From Lentibacter algarum (GTDB taxonomy: Bacteria; Pseudomonadota; Alphaproteobacteria; Rhodobacterales; Rhodobacteraceae), in assembly GCF_018860975.1 (NCBI RefSeq), contig NZ_JAHKQI010000010.1, positions 434,001-498,000 on the forward strand: a stretch of DNA of 64,000 nucleotides. The letters are read 5' to 3'. This document shows positions 1-8,418 of the stretch, in pieces (within the stretch, counting starts at the first letter, position 1; every line of letters begins with the position of its first letter). The notes beneath the pieces were generated by a model. That model saw nothing but the letters and a program-made list of their open reading frames with translations, was not told the origin of the DNA and made no database searches. Position numbers and translations under genes: made by a program.

Positions 1-174
1 GCCTTCGATCATTTCGCCCTCTTCCTCATAGGTGGCCCCAAAACGGTGGTCTTCGAACTCGTTGATCACCACTTGCACGGTTTGACCGGAGTGCTCCATT
101 TGAAACAGCGCTTGCACAGCGTAGAGCCGCGCGGCTGACTTCATTTTGCGTTTTTGGTTGCCTGAGAGCGTCAT
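1..174 (-). CDS. nusB: Transcription antitermination factor NusB (N-terminal part)
   Basis: Partial gene: the 58 visible codons run off the left edge. The N-terminus reads MTLSGNQKRKMKSAARLYAV and continues with QALFQMEHSGQT, typical of alphaproteobacterial NusB, the all-helical RNA-binding protein that with NusE binds boxA and supports rRNA antitermination. Its ATG overlaps the ribH stop codon (ATGA), so it is translationally coupled as the last visible gene of ribB-ribH-nusB, the usual order in this group. The remaining part, with most of the RNA-binding surface, lies outside the window. Confidence 0.88.
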   Translation of the reverse strand, partial: MTLSGNQKRKMKSAARLYAVQALFQMEHSGQTVQVVINEFEDHRFGATYEEEGEMIEG

Positions 175-725
175 GCTGTGGGTGTTTCCTCGGTAGTCGT
201 GCCTGCCAGCAGTATTTCTTCGGCGTCGGGTTTGAAGCCCGGTGCCGTGCGCTGGCCGCCCCACTTACGAGCGAGCGCGATAAGATGCAAGGCCGCAGCC
301 GCCGCGCCGCCGCCTTTGTTCATATCATCGGGGTTGGCGCGCACTTCGGCTTGGGCCATGTTCTCGACTGTGAGGATGCCATTGCCGATGCAATGTCCTT
401 GCAGGCCAAGCAGCTGCAACGCACGCGAGCTGTCGTTGCAGACTGTCTCGTAGTGGGTTGTCGCGCCGCGGATGACGCAGCCGAGCGCAACGTAACCGTC
501 GTAGTTTGACAGGCGTTCGGCCATAGCAATTGTTGTCGGGATTTCGAGCGCGCCGGGCACCTCGACAAGATCCCAAGTGCCCATAGCGGCTTCGATCTCG
601 CCGGTGGCCCCTGAGACGAGGTCATCGGAGATGTCTTTGTAGTAAGGCGCGACGACGATCAGCAGCTTGATGGGCTTGTCGAACACGGGGCGTTTGAGAA
701 TGTTGTGAGCAATAGTTCCGGCCAT
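171..725 (-). CDS. ribH: 6,7-dimethyl-8-ribityllumazine synthase
   Basis: Condenses 5-amino-6-ribitylamino-uracil with 3,4-dihydroxy-2-butanone 4-phosphate to lumazine, the penultimate riboflavin step, in the cytoplasm. The 184-residue protein shows VPGALEIP (56-63) and GCVIRGATTHYE (82-93), the latter carrying the expected catalytic His91. GILTVEN (116-122) and the glycine-rich phosphate-binding region near 138-140 follow. About 25 residues trail beyond the usual C-terminus and look disordered. It lies 5 nt after ribB and overlaps nusB by 4 nt, so the three genes are one transcript. Confidence 0.95.
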   Translation of the reverse strand: MAGTIAHNILKRPVFDKPIKLLIVVAPYYKDISDDLVSGATGEIEAAMGTWDLVEVPGALEIPTTIAMAERLSNYDGYVALGCVIRGATTHYETVCNDSSRALQLLGLQGHCIGNGILTVENMAQAEVRANPDDMNKGGGAAAAALHLIALARKWGGQRTAPGFKPDAEEILLAGTTTEETPTA

Positions 726-730
726 TGGGC

Positions 731-1858
731 TTACTCCTGCGGAATCGGACGGGTGCCGACGATAGACAGCCCGTAGGCGTCGATGCCGACATAGCGGGTT
801 TCGGGCGAGTTTGTTAGCAAGATCAGCTCGGAGGCGCCGATGTTGGCGAGTATTTGCGAGCCGAGCCCCGTACGTTTGATGATCTGCGGGGTTTTGTCGT
901 CTTCGCCGAAGTCGAGCTTGGGGTGCGGCTCACGGAAAAGTACGACAGCGCCGCGCCCTTCAGCTGCAACAAGGCGCATAGCGGCGTGCAGCTCGCCAGC
1001 GGGGCCAGGGCCAAGGCCGAGCACATCTTCGAGCTCGTTGAGCGCGTGGGTGCGCACCAAAACTGGCTCGGGCGTGGTGATGTCCCCTTTGATCAAAGCG
1101 GTGTGTTCTGTGCCGCTGATCTCGTCAGAGAAGACCCGCAGCTCCCATTCGCCGCCGAACTCTGACTGCACGGTCTGGCGTTTCACTTCGCGCACGAGGT
1201 TGTCGTGCTTGTGACGGTAGGCGATGAGGTCTGAAATCGTTCCGATTTTGAGGCCATGTTCTTTTGCAATTTCAATAAGTTCCGGCAGGCGGGCCATCGT
1301 GCCGTCGGCGTTCATGATTTCACAGATAACACCGGCAGGGTTGAGGCCAGCGAGGCGCGAGATATCAACAGCGGCTTCTGTGTGGCCCGCGCGCACAAGC
1401 ACGCCGCCCTGTCGCGCGCGCAGCGGGAAGACATGCCCCGGCGTGGCAATCGCGGCCTCGGTGTTTTGCTCGTTGATCGCGGTTTTTACAGTCAAAGCAC
1501 GGTCGGCGGCCGAGATGCCCGTCGTCACGCCTTCGCGCGCCTCGATCGAGACGGTGAAAGCTGTCTCGTGGCGCGAGGAGTTGTTGGTTGCCATCATTGG
1601 GAGGCCGAGCCGCGCGATGCGCTCGGATGTCATTGGCAGGCAGATAAGGCCGCGTCCGAAAGTGGCCATGAAGTTAATGGCTGCGTCATCGGCAAATTCG
1701 GCGGCGATGACAAAGTCACCCTCGTTCTCGCGATCCTCGTGATCAACCAGAATATACATCTCGCCAGCGCGGGCGGCGGCAATGATCTCTTCGGTTGAAG
1801 AAATAGCCTCACTCAGGCTTGCTTCCAGCGGTCCGGGGGTTGTGTATGTTTCACTCAT
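731..1858 (-). CDS. ribB: 3,4-dihydroxy-2-butanone 4-phosphate synthase with degenerate GTP cyclohydrolase II-like domain (RibBX type)
   Basis: Residues 1-210 are a full RibB domain: the acidic metal/substrate motif [12 protein letters not shown] (39-50), [17 protein letters not shown] and [10 protein letters not shown]. It makes the four-carbon unit used by RibH. Residues 210-375 are homologous to GTP cyclohydrolase II but lack the three zinc-ligand cysteines (the C-x2-GD...CDC pattern), so that activity is probably absent; such forms are known as RibBX in proteobacteria. I start at MSETYTT because an ACGAGG-like ribosome site precedes it; the 74 codons of open frame upstream look non-coding. 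True RibA must be encoded elsewhere. Confidence 0.93.
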   Translation of the reverse strand: MSETYTTPGPLEASLSEAISSTEEIIAAARAGEMYILVDHEDRENEGDFVIAAEFADDAAINFMATFGRGLICLPMTSERIARLGLPMMATNNSSRHETAFTVSIEAREGVTTGISAADRALTVKTAINEQNTEAAIATPGHVFPLRARQGGVLVRAGHTEAAVDISRLAGLNPAGVICEIMNADGTMARLPELIEIAKEHGLKIGTISDLIAYRHKHDNLVREVKRQTVQSEFGGEWELRVFSDEISGTEHTALIKGDITTPEPVLVRTHALNELEDVLGLGPGPAGELHAAMRLVAAEGRGAVVLFREPHPKLDFGEDDKTPQIIKRTGLGSQILANIGASELILLTNSPETRYVGIDAYGLSIVGTRPIPQE

Positions 1859-1958
1859 GGGAGCCTCGTTATGGTGCAGGGGCTGGTTAGCGCAAGTGCT
1901 GCGGCTTGACCAGAGGATAGGCTCATAACGTTGGGTATTTGTAGGTGCTAGAACTCCG

Positions 1959-2918
1959 CTAGAACTGCCAGAGCGCTGGCACAAAACGATAGGCGTCAGC
2001 ATCGCGTTGCACATGCCCGACACCGGGGAAAGGAAAGTGGTATCCGAGCAGCGAAATACGCTCGCTCGCGGCTTGGTCAAGCAGCTTCAGGCGGGTTTGC
2101 ACCGTTTGCCCACCGTCATGATCACCTTCGTTAAACCATGCGGGCTGAGCAAAGTTTGTCCAGGCGTGGCTCATGCTGTCGCCAAGGGCGAGCAAAGTTT
2201 TGTCGCCCGACGAGACCCTAACAGACATATGCCCCGGCGTGTGCCCGGGCGTGCTGACGAGCGCCACACCTGAAACAACCTCGTGCCCGTCGCGTGCAAA
2301 CACCCAGTCGAGCCCCTCGGTGGCGAAGGCGTTCAGCGCTCCGACAACAAACTGCTGTCGTTCAGGTGCAACACGGTCAACCAGCCCCTCTTGGCTCCAA
2401 TAAGCGTGCTCGGCCTCGCCGATGATGTATTCGGCAGACGGAAACAACGGCTCGTCAAAGCCGTCGCGGATGCCCCAGATATGATCAGGGTGGGCGTGGG
2501 TGATAACCACATGGGTGATATCGTCGAGCCCGAGGCCGGCGGCCTCAAGGTTGCTCACCAGCTTACCGGTTGTCTCGAACCAGCGGTCACCAGAGCCGAC
2601 ATCAACCAGCACTTTGTGCTCACCGGTCTCGATCAGCAGGTGGTTGGTGTGCGAATAACCTTTGTCGACATCCAGATAGTAAGCTTGTAAAAACGCCTGC
2701 ACCTCGTCACGCGGCGCGTTGATACCAAGGCCGGTTGTCGGGTTGGAGAAGTATCCGTCCGACAGCACAGTCAGGCGCATATCTCCGAGCGTAAACCGAA
2801 AATACCCCGGATTTTGCCCCTCGGGCGCGCCCAATTGGGCGGCCGCAGGCAGCGCAAAGGCCGGCATCGCGGCGGCAACTTTAAGGATATCACGGCGGGT
2901 CGGTTTGATCAGGCTCAT
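1959..2918 (-). CDS. Tat-exported metallo-beta-lactamase-fold hydrolase
   Basis: A 319-residue protein beginning MSLIKPTRRDILKVAAAMPA: a twin-arginine signal with a hydrophobic stretch and an Ala-rich cleavage region near residue 28, so it should act folded in the periplasm. The zinc motif HAHPDH (His141, His143, Asp145, His146) and a later TPGHTPGHMS segment mark an MBL-fold hydrolase of the lactonase or glyoxalase-II-like class. The substrate cannot be read from sequence. The start was chosen for the AGGGAG site 7 nt upstream; 18 further in-frame codons lie before it. It sits upstream of ribB on the same strand but shows no functional link to riboflavin. Confidence 0.8.
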   Translation of the reverse strand: MSLIKPTRRDILKVAAAMPAFALPAAAQLGAPEGQNPGYFRFTLGDMRLTVLSDGYFSNPTTGLGINAPRDEVQAFLQAYYLDVDKGYSHTNHLLIETGEHKVLVDVGSGDRWFETTGKLVSNLEAAGLGLDDITHVVITHAHPDHIWGIRDGFDEPLFPSAEYIIGEAEHAYWSQEGLVDRVAPERQQFVVGALNAFATEGLDWVFARDGHEVVSGVALVSTPGHTPGHMSVRVSSGDKTLLALGDSMSHAWTNFAQPAWFNEGDHDGGQTVQTRLKLLDQAASERISLLGYHFPFPGVGHVQRDADAYRFVPALWQF

Positions 2919-3197
2919 GGCGGCTCCCTGTTTGAAAGGCAGACTAGGCCATACGGGCGTGAACGCAATCATTTTCGTGAATGTAATTAACTGACGGCGT
3001 TAACGTCGCTTTGAAAGCCATGTATATGGCTGCGGTGCGGACTTAGCGCCATTTCGCTGCAGCTGCTCTAAGGTCGGCTCTGTGCACTTCTAAACCGCAG
3101 TGGAAAGCAGGCCGCCGAGGCCGATGGTTGCCTAAAGTGCAGCGAGAGACTATCGCTACCTGTAAACACCGCCTGCAATGAACCAAGGTATCGATCC
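2919..3197. other. Intergenic region between divergent genes
   Basis: 279 nt between the exported hydrolase and the deaminase, which are transcribed away from each other. It must hold both promoters, but I could not assign boxes with confidence. I see no RNA gene or clear repeat. Confidence 0.5.
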
Positions 3198-4163
3198 ATG
3201 ATCCCGAAAGCTGAAATTCACTGTCACATAGAAGGCGCTGCTGATCCGGAGCTTGTTCTCCAGCAGGCCCGCAAATACAATGTTGATGTTTCAGAAATCA
3301 TTCAAAATGCGGCATTTGTCTGGAGCAACTTTTCCGAGTTCCTGAAGTGTTTTGATGGTGCGGCGAGCCTGTTTCGCACGCCAGAAGACTATGCGCTGCT
3401 GGCAGAAACTTATCTTGCCCAACTTGCTGCGGTTGGTTGCATATATTCAGAGGTCTTCATCTCAACCGATCATGCCCGCATGATTGGTATTTCGGAACGC
3501 GACTATATTGACGGGCTGGCCGAAGGCATAATCCAAGCCCGACGCAAGCACGGCATCGAAACGCGTATGATCGCGACCGGTCTACGGCACGAAGGCCCGG
3601 AATCAGTGCTTCGTGCAGCAACCTATATCGCCCAAAACCCCCATCCGCTTGTCACAGGATTTGGCATGGGTGGTGACGAGCGCATGTACCATCCAAAAGA
3701 ACTTGCGCCCGGATTTGACGTGGCACGAGAAGCGGGTCTGGAGATTACGACGCACGCCGGTGAATTCGGCGGGGCAGACTCTGTGCGGGATTCCTTAAAG
3801 TACTTAAAGCCGAGCCGAATTGGCCATGGTGTCCGCGCGATCGAAGACCCGGAGTTGGTTCAAGAGCTTGCCGACCAACAGATCGTTCTGGAATGCTGTC
3901 CCGGCTCCAATATTGCCCTATCTGTTTACAACAGCTTTGCCGAACACCCTTTTTTGGCTCTGCGTGACGCTGGCGTCCCCGTCACACTGAACTCGGACGA
4001 CCCTCCGCATTTTCATACCTCTCTGGCGCGTGAGTATGAGATCGGGGCAACTGAATTTGGTTTGACAGAAGCAGAGCTTTGCGAAGTTACCCGTACGGCG
4101 ATCAAGGCGGCGTTCGTTGACGACGAGACGCGTATACGCTTGTTGCAAAGAGTAGACGGTTAA
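3198..4163 (+). CDS. Adenosine deaminase family protein
   Basis: A 321-residue TIM-barrel amidohydrolase. The metal motif HCHIEGA (8-14) stands where adenosine deaminases have HxHLDG; HAGE (about 186-189) and LNSDDPPHF (about 265-273) supply further zinc ligands and the catalytic Glu and Asp. Expected reaction is hydrolytic deamination of adenosine, or of a related purine such as adenine, in the cytoplasm. The Ile-Glu variant in the first motif and SDDPPHF point to the bacterial adenosine/adenine deaminase group, so substrate is not certain. It is convergent with the next gene, overlapping by 4 nt. Confidence 0.83.
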   Translation: MIPKAEIHCHIEGAADPELVLQQARKYNVDVSEIIQNAAFVWSNFSEFLKCFDGAASLFRTPEDYALLAETYLAQLAAVGCIYSEVFISTDHARMIGISERDYIDGLAEGIIQARRKHGIETRMIATGLRHEGPESVLRAATYIAQNPHPLVTGFGMGGDERMYHPKELAPGFDVAREAGLEITTHAGEFGGADSVRDSLKYLKPSRIGHGVRAIEDPELVQELADQQIVLECCPGSNIALSVYNSFAEHPFLALRDAGVPVTLNSDDPPHFHTSLAREYEIGATEFGLTEAELCEVTRTAIKAAFVDDETRIRLLQRVDG

Positions 4164-4867
4164 AGTTCTACCCGTACATCGTGCAGCCAGATTTTCGGTG
4201 GCCGGGACAGCATGAACACAACAACATCAGCCAGATCCTCGGGTTCTGTGAAGATGTGATTTGGCACGTCTTCGTTGGCTTTTGAGAACATTTGTGTGTT
4301 TGTGCCACTTTGATAGAGTCCGGCGACGCGAATGCTCGTGTCTTGTTCATCAGCCTTCAGGACTTCTGTAAATCCGCGAACGCCGTATTTGGTAGCCGTG
4401 TAAACAGATTGGCCTGCCTGGGCCACGACGCCGGATTTTGAAGCAACATTCAACACAATTGCCTCTGGTTTTTTGCGCATATCGGCAATCAAGAAGCGCG
4501 TTAGCTGCATCAATGCTGTCAGATTTGTCTGAACAGTGGCTTCGAGCATCTCAGCGTCAATCTCGTCCAGCGGGCTGGTCTTGTGCCAAATCCCTGCATT
4601 ATTGATCAGGATATCAACACCGTTAAACGCCGTCAGGATGTCCTGGGCTGTTTGTTCCAGTTGCGCGACATTTTGGATATCGCAGGTAAAGGACCTAACC
4701 TGCTGCGCTCCTCCAGCTAGGCACCGTTCTTTCACGTCTGACAGCCGCTCGGCGTTCCGACCGATGATCGCCAAGTTGCAGCCTTGTTCAGCAAGTTTCA
4801 AGCAGATGTGCTTTCCAATGCCGTCACTGCCACCTGTAACCACGACAGTCTTGCCCATAAGGTTCAT
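4160..4867 (-). CDS. Short-chain dehydrogenase/reductase
   Basis: A 235-residue classical SDR: cofactor motif TGGSDGIG (11-18), NNAG near 91 and the YxxxK active site as YTATK near 155. The first strand ends in a small residue and an arginine occurs soon after, so NADP(H) is plausible. Substrate unknown. The start at MNLMGKT is chosen because GGAGAA lies 9 nt upstream; 17 in-frame codons before it are likely untranslated. Confidence 0.83.
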   Translation of the reverse strand: MNLMGKTVVVTGGSDGIGKHICLKLAEQGCNLAIIGRNAERLSDVKERCLAGGAQQVRSFTCDIQNVAQLEQTAQDILTAFNGVDILINNAGIWHKTSPLDEIDAEMLEATVQTNLTALMQLTRFLIADMRKKPEAIVLNVASKSGVVAQAGQSVYTATKYGVRGFTEVLKADEQDTSIRVAGLYQSGTNTQMFSKANEDVPNHIFTEPEDLADVVVFMLSRPPKIWLHDVRVEL

Positions 4868-5101
4868 CGTCAGATTCTCCGTTAAAGTAAAAGGTTTCGA
4901 TGAATGGCTATGCGCCAATCTGAGGGATATTGAGTATCTTCATCTTTTTAACCGAACCAAAATCAAATCAAAAGCTCGTACGCTTCCTGTCTATGTTGAA
5001 ACTGAACCAATGACTGCTTTCATTGGCTCTGGTCATCCAGCCAACTCGCAGCATCCGTAACTATCGGCTCGAACCAGACTTTCGCTGCGGGCTGCTGTTG
5101 C

Positions 5102-5701
5102 TTATGAAAACTCGGCCAGCCGATCAACATAGCGCGCAACATAGCGCGCCATTGTGTCGATCTCGAGGTTCACGCGGTCACCGACTTGCGCCGCGCCCCA
5201 TGTTGTCACATCCTTGGTGTGGGGGATGATGTTGACGCCGAAAATGCAGCCATCAACCTCGTTCACCGTCAAAGACGTGCCGTTCAAGGCCACAGACCCT
5301 TTGGGCGCGATGAACTTCGCCAGTTCTTCAGGTGCCTCGAACGTGAAGCGGGTGCTGTCACCCTCTTCAACCATCGCAGTGATCACAGCTACACCGTCAA
5401 CATGGCCCGAGACGATATGCCCGCCGAGCTCGTCACCAACCTTGAGCGCGCGCTCCAGGTTGAGCTTGCCGCCCTGCTCCCAGCTGCCGATGTTGGTTTT
5501 GTCGATGCTCTCTGCCGAGATTTCGACATCAAACCAGCCTTTGCCCAGAGTGATCGCTGTGAGGCAAACGCCGTTGCAAGCAATAGAAGCGCCAATGTCG
5601 ATGCTGTCGGTGTCATAGGCCGTCGCGATACGCGCACGCAGATCACCGCGCTGCTCAAGTTCGCTGATTTCGCCGATGTCAGTGATGATGCCTGTGAACA
5701 T
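5102..5701 (-). CDS. ribE: Riboflavin synthase alpha subunit
   Basis: Dismutates two lumazine molecules to riboflavin. The 199-residue protein starts MFTGIITDIG, the canonical RibE N-terminus, and contains two tandem lumazine-binding barrels: SIACNGVCLTA in the first and GSVALNGTSLTVNEV with the VNIIPHT segment in the second. The start at MFTGII is fixed by family comparison; 18 upstream in-frame codons are ignored. In related genomes ribE usually sits with ribD and ribB; here capsule genes separate it from ribD and three unrelated genes separate it from ribB. Confidence 0.95.
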   Translation of the reverse strand: MFTGIITDIGEISELEQRGDLRARIATAYDTDSIDIGASIACNGVCLTAITLGKGWFDVEISAESIDKTNIGSWEQGGKLNLERALKVGDELGGHIVSGHVDGVAVITAMVEEGDSTRFTFEAPEELAKFIAPKGSVALNGTSLTVNEVDGCIFGVNIIPHTKDVTTWGAAQVGDRVNLEIDTMARYVARYVDRLAEFS

Positions 5702-5848
5702 GCCACGCTCCTTGCTGATTGCCCTTGGCTTAACGAAGCCAGGCGACAGGCGCAAGAAACCCTGTTAATTTAGCAGCAAATCAACCATATTTTGACCACA
5801 GTCTGCGCATATCAAAAGGTGTAAAGTATCACGAGTTTTGCAAGACAT

Positions 5849-7141
5849 ATGACAAAGATCACAGGTGATAACCGCGTTTTCCTGTTTTTGCAGGGGCCGC
5901 ACGGGCCGTTTTTCCACAAGCTTGGAAAGATGCTGCGCGCCGCTGGTGCGCAAGTCTGGCGCGTGGGCTTTAATGCTGGTGACCGTGCCTTTTGGTTCTC
6001 GCCCAAAACATACATCCCCTTTCGTGGCAGTCAGGACGCCTGGGCTGACACCTTTGAGCAGATCATTGCCGATAAAGGTGTGACCGATATCGTGCTTTAC
6101 GGCGACACGCGGCCTGTGCATGCGCAAGCCGCCGCACGTGCGCGCGATCTTGGCCTTGGCGTGCATGTCTTCGAGGAAGGTTACTTGCGCCCATATTGGG
6201 TGACTTATGAGCGCGGCGGCTCTAACGGGCATTCAAAGCTCATGGATATGAGCCTTGAGGAAATGCGCCGCGGGCTTGAGCACTCGGACATGGACGCGCC
6301 GCTGCCGCCCGCCCGCTGGGGCGATACAAGGCAACACGTTTTTTACGGTGCGCTTTATCACTGGTTTGTAATGTTTCGGAACGGCGACTACCGCAACTTC
6401 AAGCCGCACCGCGCGCTGAGCGTCACCAAAGAGTTTCGACTCTACCTCAAGCGGCTTTTGCTGATGCCGTTTCAGGCTGCTGACCGTGGCATTGCGACCT
6501 TGCGCATCCGCTATGGCGGCTTTCCCTATCACCTCGCCCTGTTGCAGCTGGAGCATGACAGCAGCTTTCAAGAGCACTCGCCCTTTGACACAATGATCGA
6601 CTTTCTTGATGTCGTAATTCGCGGCTTTGCCGAGGGCGCGCCAAAGCACCATCATCTTGTTTTCAAGGCGCATCCGCTGGAAGACGGGCGCGTGCCCCTG
6701 CGCCGCGAGATCAAGCGTATCGCGACCGAACTCGGCATTGGAAAGCGTGTGCATTATGTGCGCGGCGGCAAGCTCGCAGCGCTGCTTAACGACACCCGCA
6801 GCGCCGTAACAGTGAACTCGACAGCTGCGCAGCAAGTGCTCTGGCGCGGTATCCCGCTCAAGACTTTTGGTAAGGCTGTCTACAACAAACCCGAGTTTGT
6901 TTCGACGCAGCCTTTGGGCACTTTCTTCTCGGCGGCGCAGCGGCCTGATCACAAAGCCTATCAAGAATATCGCCGTTACCTGCTTGAAACGTCACAGGTT
7001 CCTGGCGGGTTTTACTCGGCACGTGGCCGCCGCCAGCTGATGCGAATGGTCGTTGATATGATGCTCTGCCCTGACGATCCCTACCAAGCATTGGAAACCG
7101 GAACCGCGGCTCCGCGGCAACAGTTACGGATCGTCCAGTAA
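5849..7141 (+). CDS. Capsule polysaccharide biosynthesis/export protein, KpsS-like (beta-Kdo transferase family)
   Basis: A 430-residue cytoplasmic protein of the capsule-synthesis (KpsS/LipB) family. Opening GDNRVFLFLQGPHGPFFHKL, then FEEGYLRPYWVT (about 110-122), a FKAHPLEDGR segment near 272 and VNSTAAQQVLWRGIPLKTFG near 320 are the conserved blocks. KpsS adds the first Kdo to lysophosphatidylglycerol to prime the lipid-linked poly-Kdo linker of group 2 capsules. It heads a three-gene block with an export lipoprotein and a KpsC-like enzyme. KpsM, KpsT and KpsE are not in the window. Confidence 0.87.
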   Translation: MTKITGDNRVFLFLQGPHGPFFHKLGKMLRAAGAQVWRVGFNAGDRAFWFSPKTYIPFRGSQDAWADTFEQIIADKGVTDIVLYGDTRPVHAQAAARARDLGLGVHVFEEGYLRPYWVTYERGGSNGHSKLMDMSLEEMRRGLEHSDMDAPLPPARWGDTRQHVFYGALYHWFVMFRNGDYRNFKPHRALSVTKEFRLYLKRLLLMPFQAADRGIATLRIRYGGFPYHLALLQLEHDSSFQEHSPFDTMIDFLDVVIRGFAEGAPKHHHLVFKAHPLEDGRVPLRREIKRIATELGIGKRVHYVRGGKLAALLNDTRSAVTVNSTAAQQVLWRGIPLKTFGKAVYNKPEFVSTQPLGTFFSAAQRPDHKAYQEYRRYLLETSQVPGGFYSARGRRQLMRMVVDMMLCPDDPYQALETGTAAPRQQLRIVQ

Positions 7142-7258
7142 CTTCTGCTCTTACTTACGCTTGATTTTTTTAAAACATCTGCGTTACAGTCACATCAAAA
7201 TAAGCGCGCAAAGTGCTGAATCTGAGGCAGAATATAAATAGGTCGAGGAGACCGAGTA

Positions 7259-8413
7259 GTGAAACCCGTAACTCCTAGTTGGGCGCGTTTTGTCGCGCTT
7301 GTCGCCGCATTGGCGGTTGTTTCATCTTGTGGCCTTCCCGGTGTTGGCCCCAACAAAAAGCAAATCTTCGCAGGCTCCGTGCAGCAAGAAGGTGATGCTT
7401 TCGTTGTCTCCGTGAACGACCGCGTGACACGCGCAACCGGTGTTGTTCCGGCGCTCGGGTTTTCTGACACTTTCAAAAATGCAGGCCTCATCGGCTCTGA
7501 CACCATCCGCCCAGGCGACACGCTTGGCCTGACAGTGTGGGAAAACGTTGATGATCCTCTGCTTGGGTCATCAGGCCCTGCTGGTGCCGGTGCTGCCGTC
7601 CTTGAAGAAGTGCAGGTTGACGGCGCAGGCTTCATCTTTATCCCCTATGCGGGGCGCATCAAAGCTTCGGGCAACACGCCAGAAGGCATCCGCCGCATCA
7701 TCACACGCAAACTGGCTGACCAGACACCTGATCCGCAGGTGCAAGTGCGCCGCCTCGCAGGCGATGGCGCGAGCGTCAGCCTTGTAGGTTCGGTTGGCGG
7801 TCAGGGTGTATTCCCGATCGAACGGCCGACACGCACGCTGACAACCATGCTCGCAAACGCGGGTGGCATCACCATCGAGCCGGAAATCGCCCAGATCACA
7901 GTGATCCGCAAAGGCATGCGCTCGAAAGTCTGGTTTCAGGACCTCTACAAAGACCCACGGTTTGACATCGCCCTGCGTGACGGTGATCGCATCCTTGTTG
8001 AGGAAGACACCCGCTCGTTCACAGCCCTCGGCGCGACAGGCGCGCAGGCTCGTGTGCAGTTTGAAAGCCAAACGCTCTCGGCAATTGAAGCCATCGCACA
8101 GGTTGGTGGCCTTTCGGCAACAGCAGCTGATCCGACAGGTGTATTCATCTTCCGCAACGAGCCAGCTGAAATCGCCAACATCGTAATGGGCCGGCAAGAC
8201 TTGCAGGGCGCGCAACGCCTTGTCTATGTGCTTGACCTCACACAGCCCAACGGCATGTTCCTCGCCCGTGACTTTTCAGTGCGCGACGGCGACACGCTCT
8301 ACGTAACTGAAGCCCCCTTCACCCAGTGGAACAAAACCATCTCGGCTGTCACCGGCACCCTTGGTGCAGTTGGCACAGTCAGCACTGGCGTGACATCACT
8401 TTCAGGGGGCTAA
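7259..8413 (+). CDS. Capsule/exopolysaccharide export outer-membrane lipoprotein (Wza/KpsD family)
   Basis: Starts at a GTG after a GAGGAG site. The signal peptide ends in a lipobox-like VVSSC (Cys near residue 25), so the mature protein is likely an outer-membrane lipoprotein. A polysaccharide-export domain follows (IRPGDTLGLTVWENVDD near 84-99; FIFIPYAGRIKASGNTPEGI near 127-146), then SLBB-like repeats (VSLVGSVGGQGVFPIERP near 178) and a second soluble-ligand repeat. Its role is the export channel or periplasmic conduit for the capsule. The last 30 residues are Gly/Thr/Val rich. The stop lies only 5 nt before the TTG start of the KpsC-like gene. Confidence 0.87.
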   Translation: MKPVTPSWARFVALVAALAVVSSCGLPGVGPNKKQIFAGSVQQEGDAFVVSVNDRVTRATGVVPALGFSDTFKNAGLIGSDTIRPGDTLGLTVWENVDDPLLGSSGPAGAGAAVLEEVQVDGAGFIFIPYAGRIKASGNTPEGIRRIITRKLADQTPDPQVQVRRLAGDGASVSLVGSVGGQGVFPIERPTRTLTTMLANAGGITIEPEIAQITVIRKGMRSKVWFQDLYKDPRFDIALRDGDRILVEEDTRSFTALGATGAQARVQFESQTLSAIEAIAQVGGLSATAADPTGVFIFRNEPAEIANIVMGRQDLQGAQRLVYVLDLTQPNGMFLARDFSVRDGDTLYVTEAPFTQWNKTISAVTGTLGAVGTVSTGVTSLSGG

Positions 8414-8418
8414 GCCCT

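Noticed and set aside
1859-1958. Search for an FMN riboswitch before ribB
   Set aside because: Only 100 nt lie between ribB and the upstream gene, and no RFN-like conserved helices were seen there or before ribE and ribD.
1859-2080. N-terminal extension of the ribB frame
   Set aside because: The extra 74 codons are unlike any RibB and precede a good ribosome site, so the shorter start is used.
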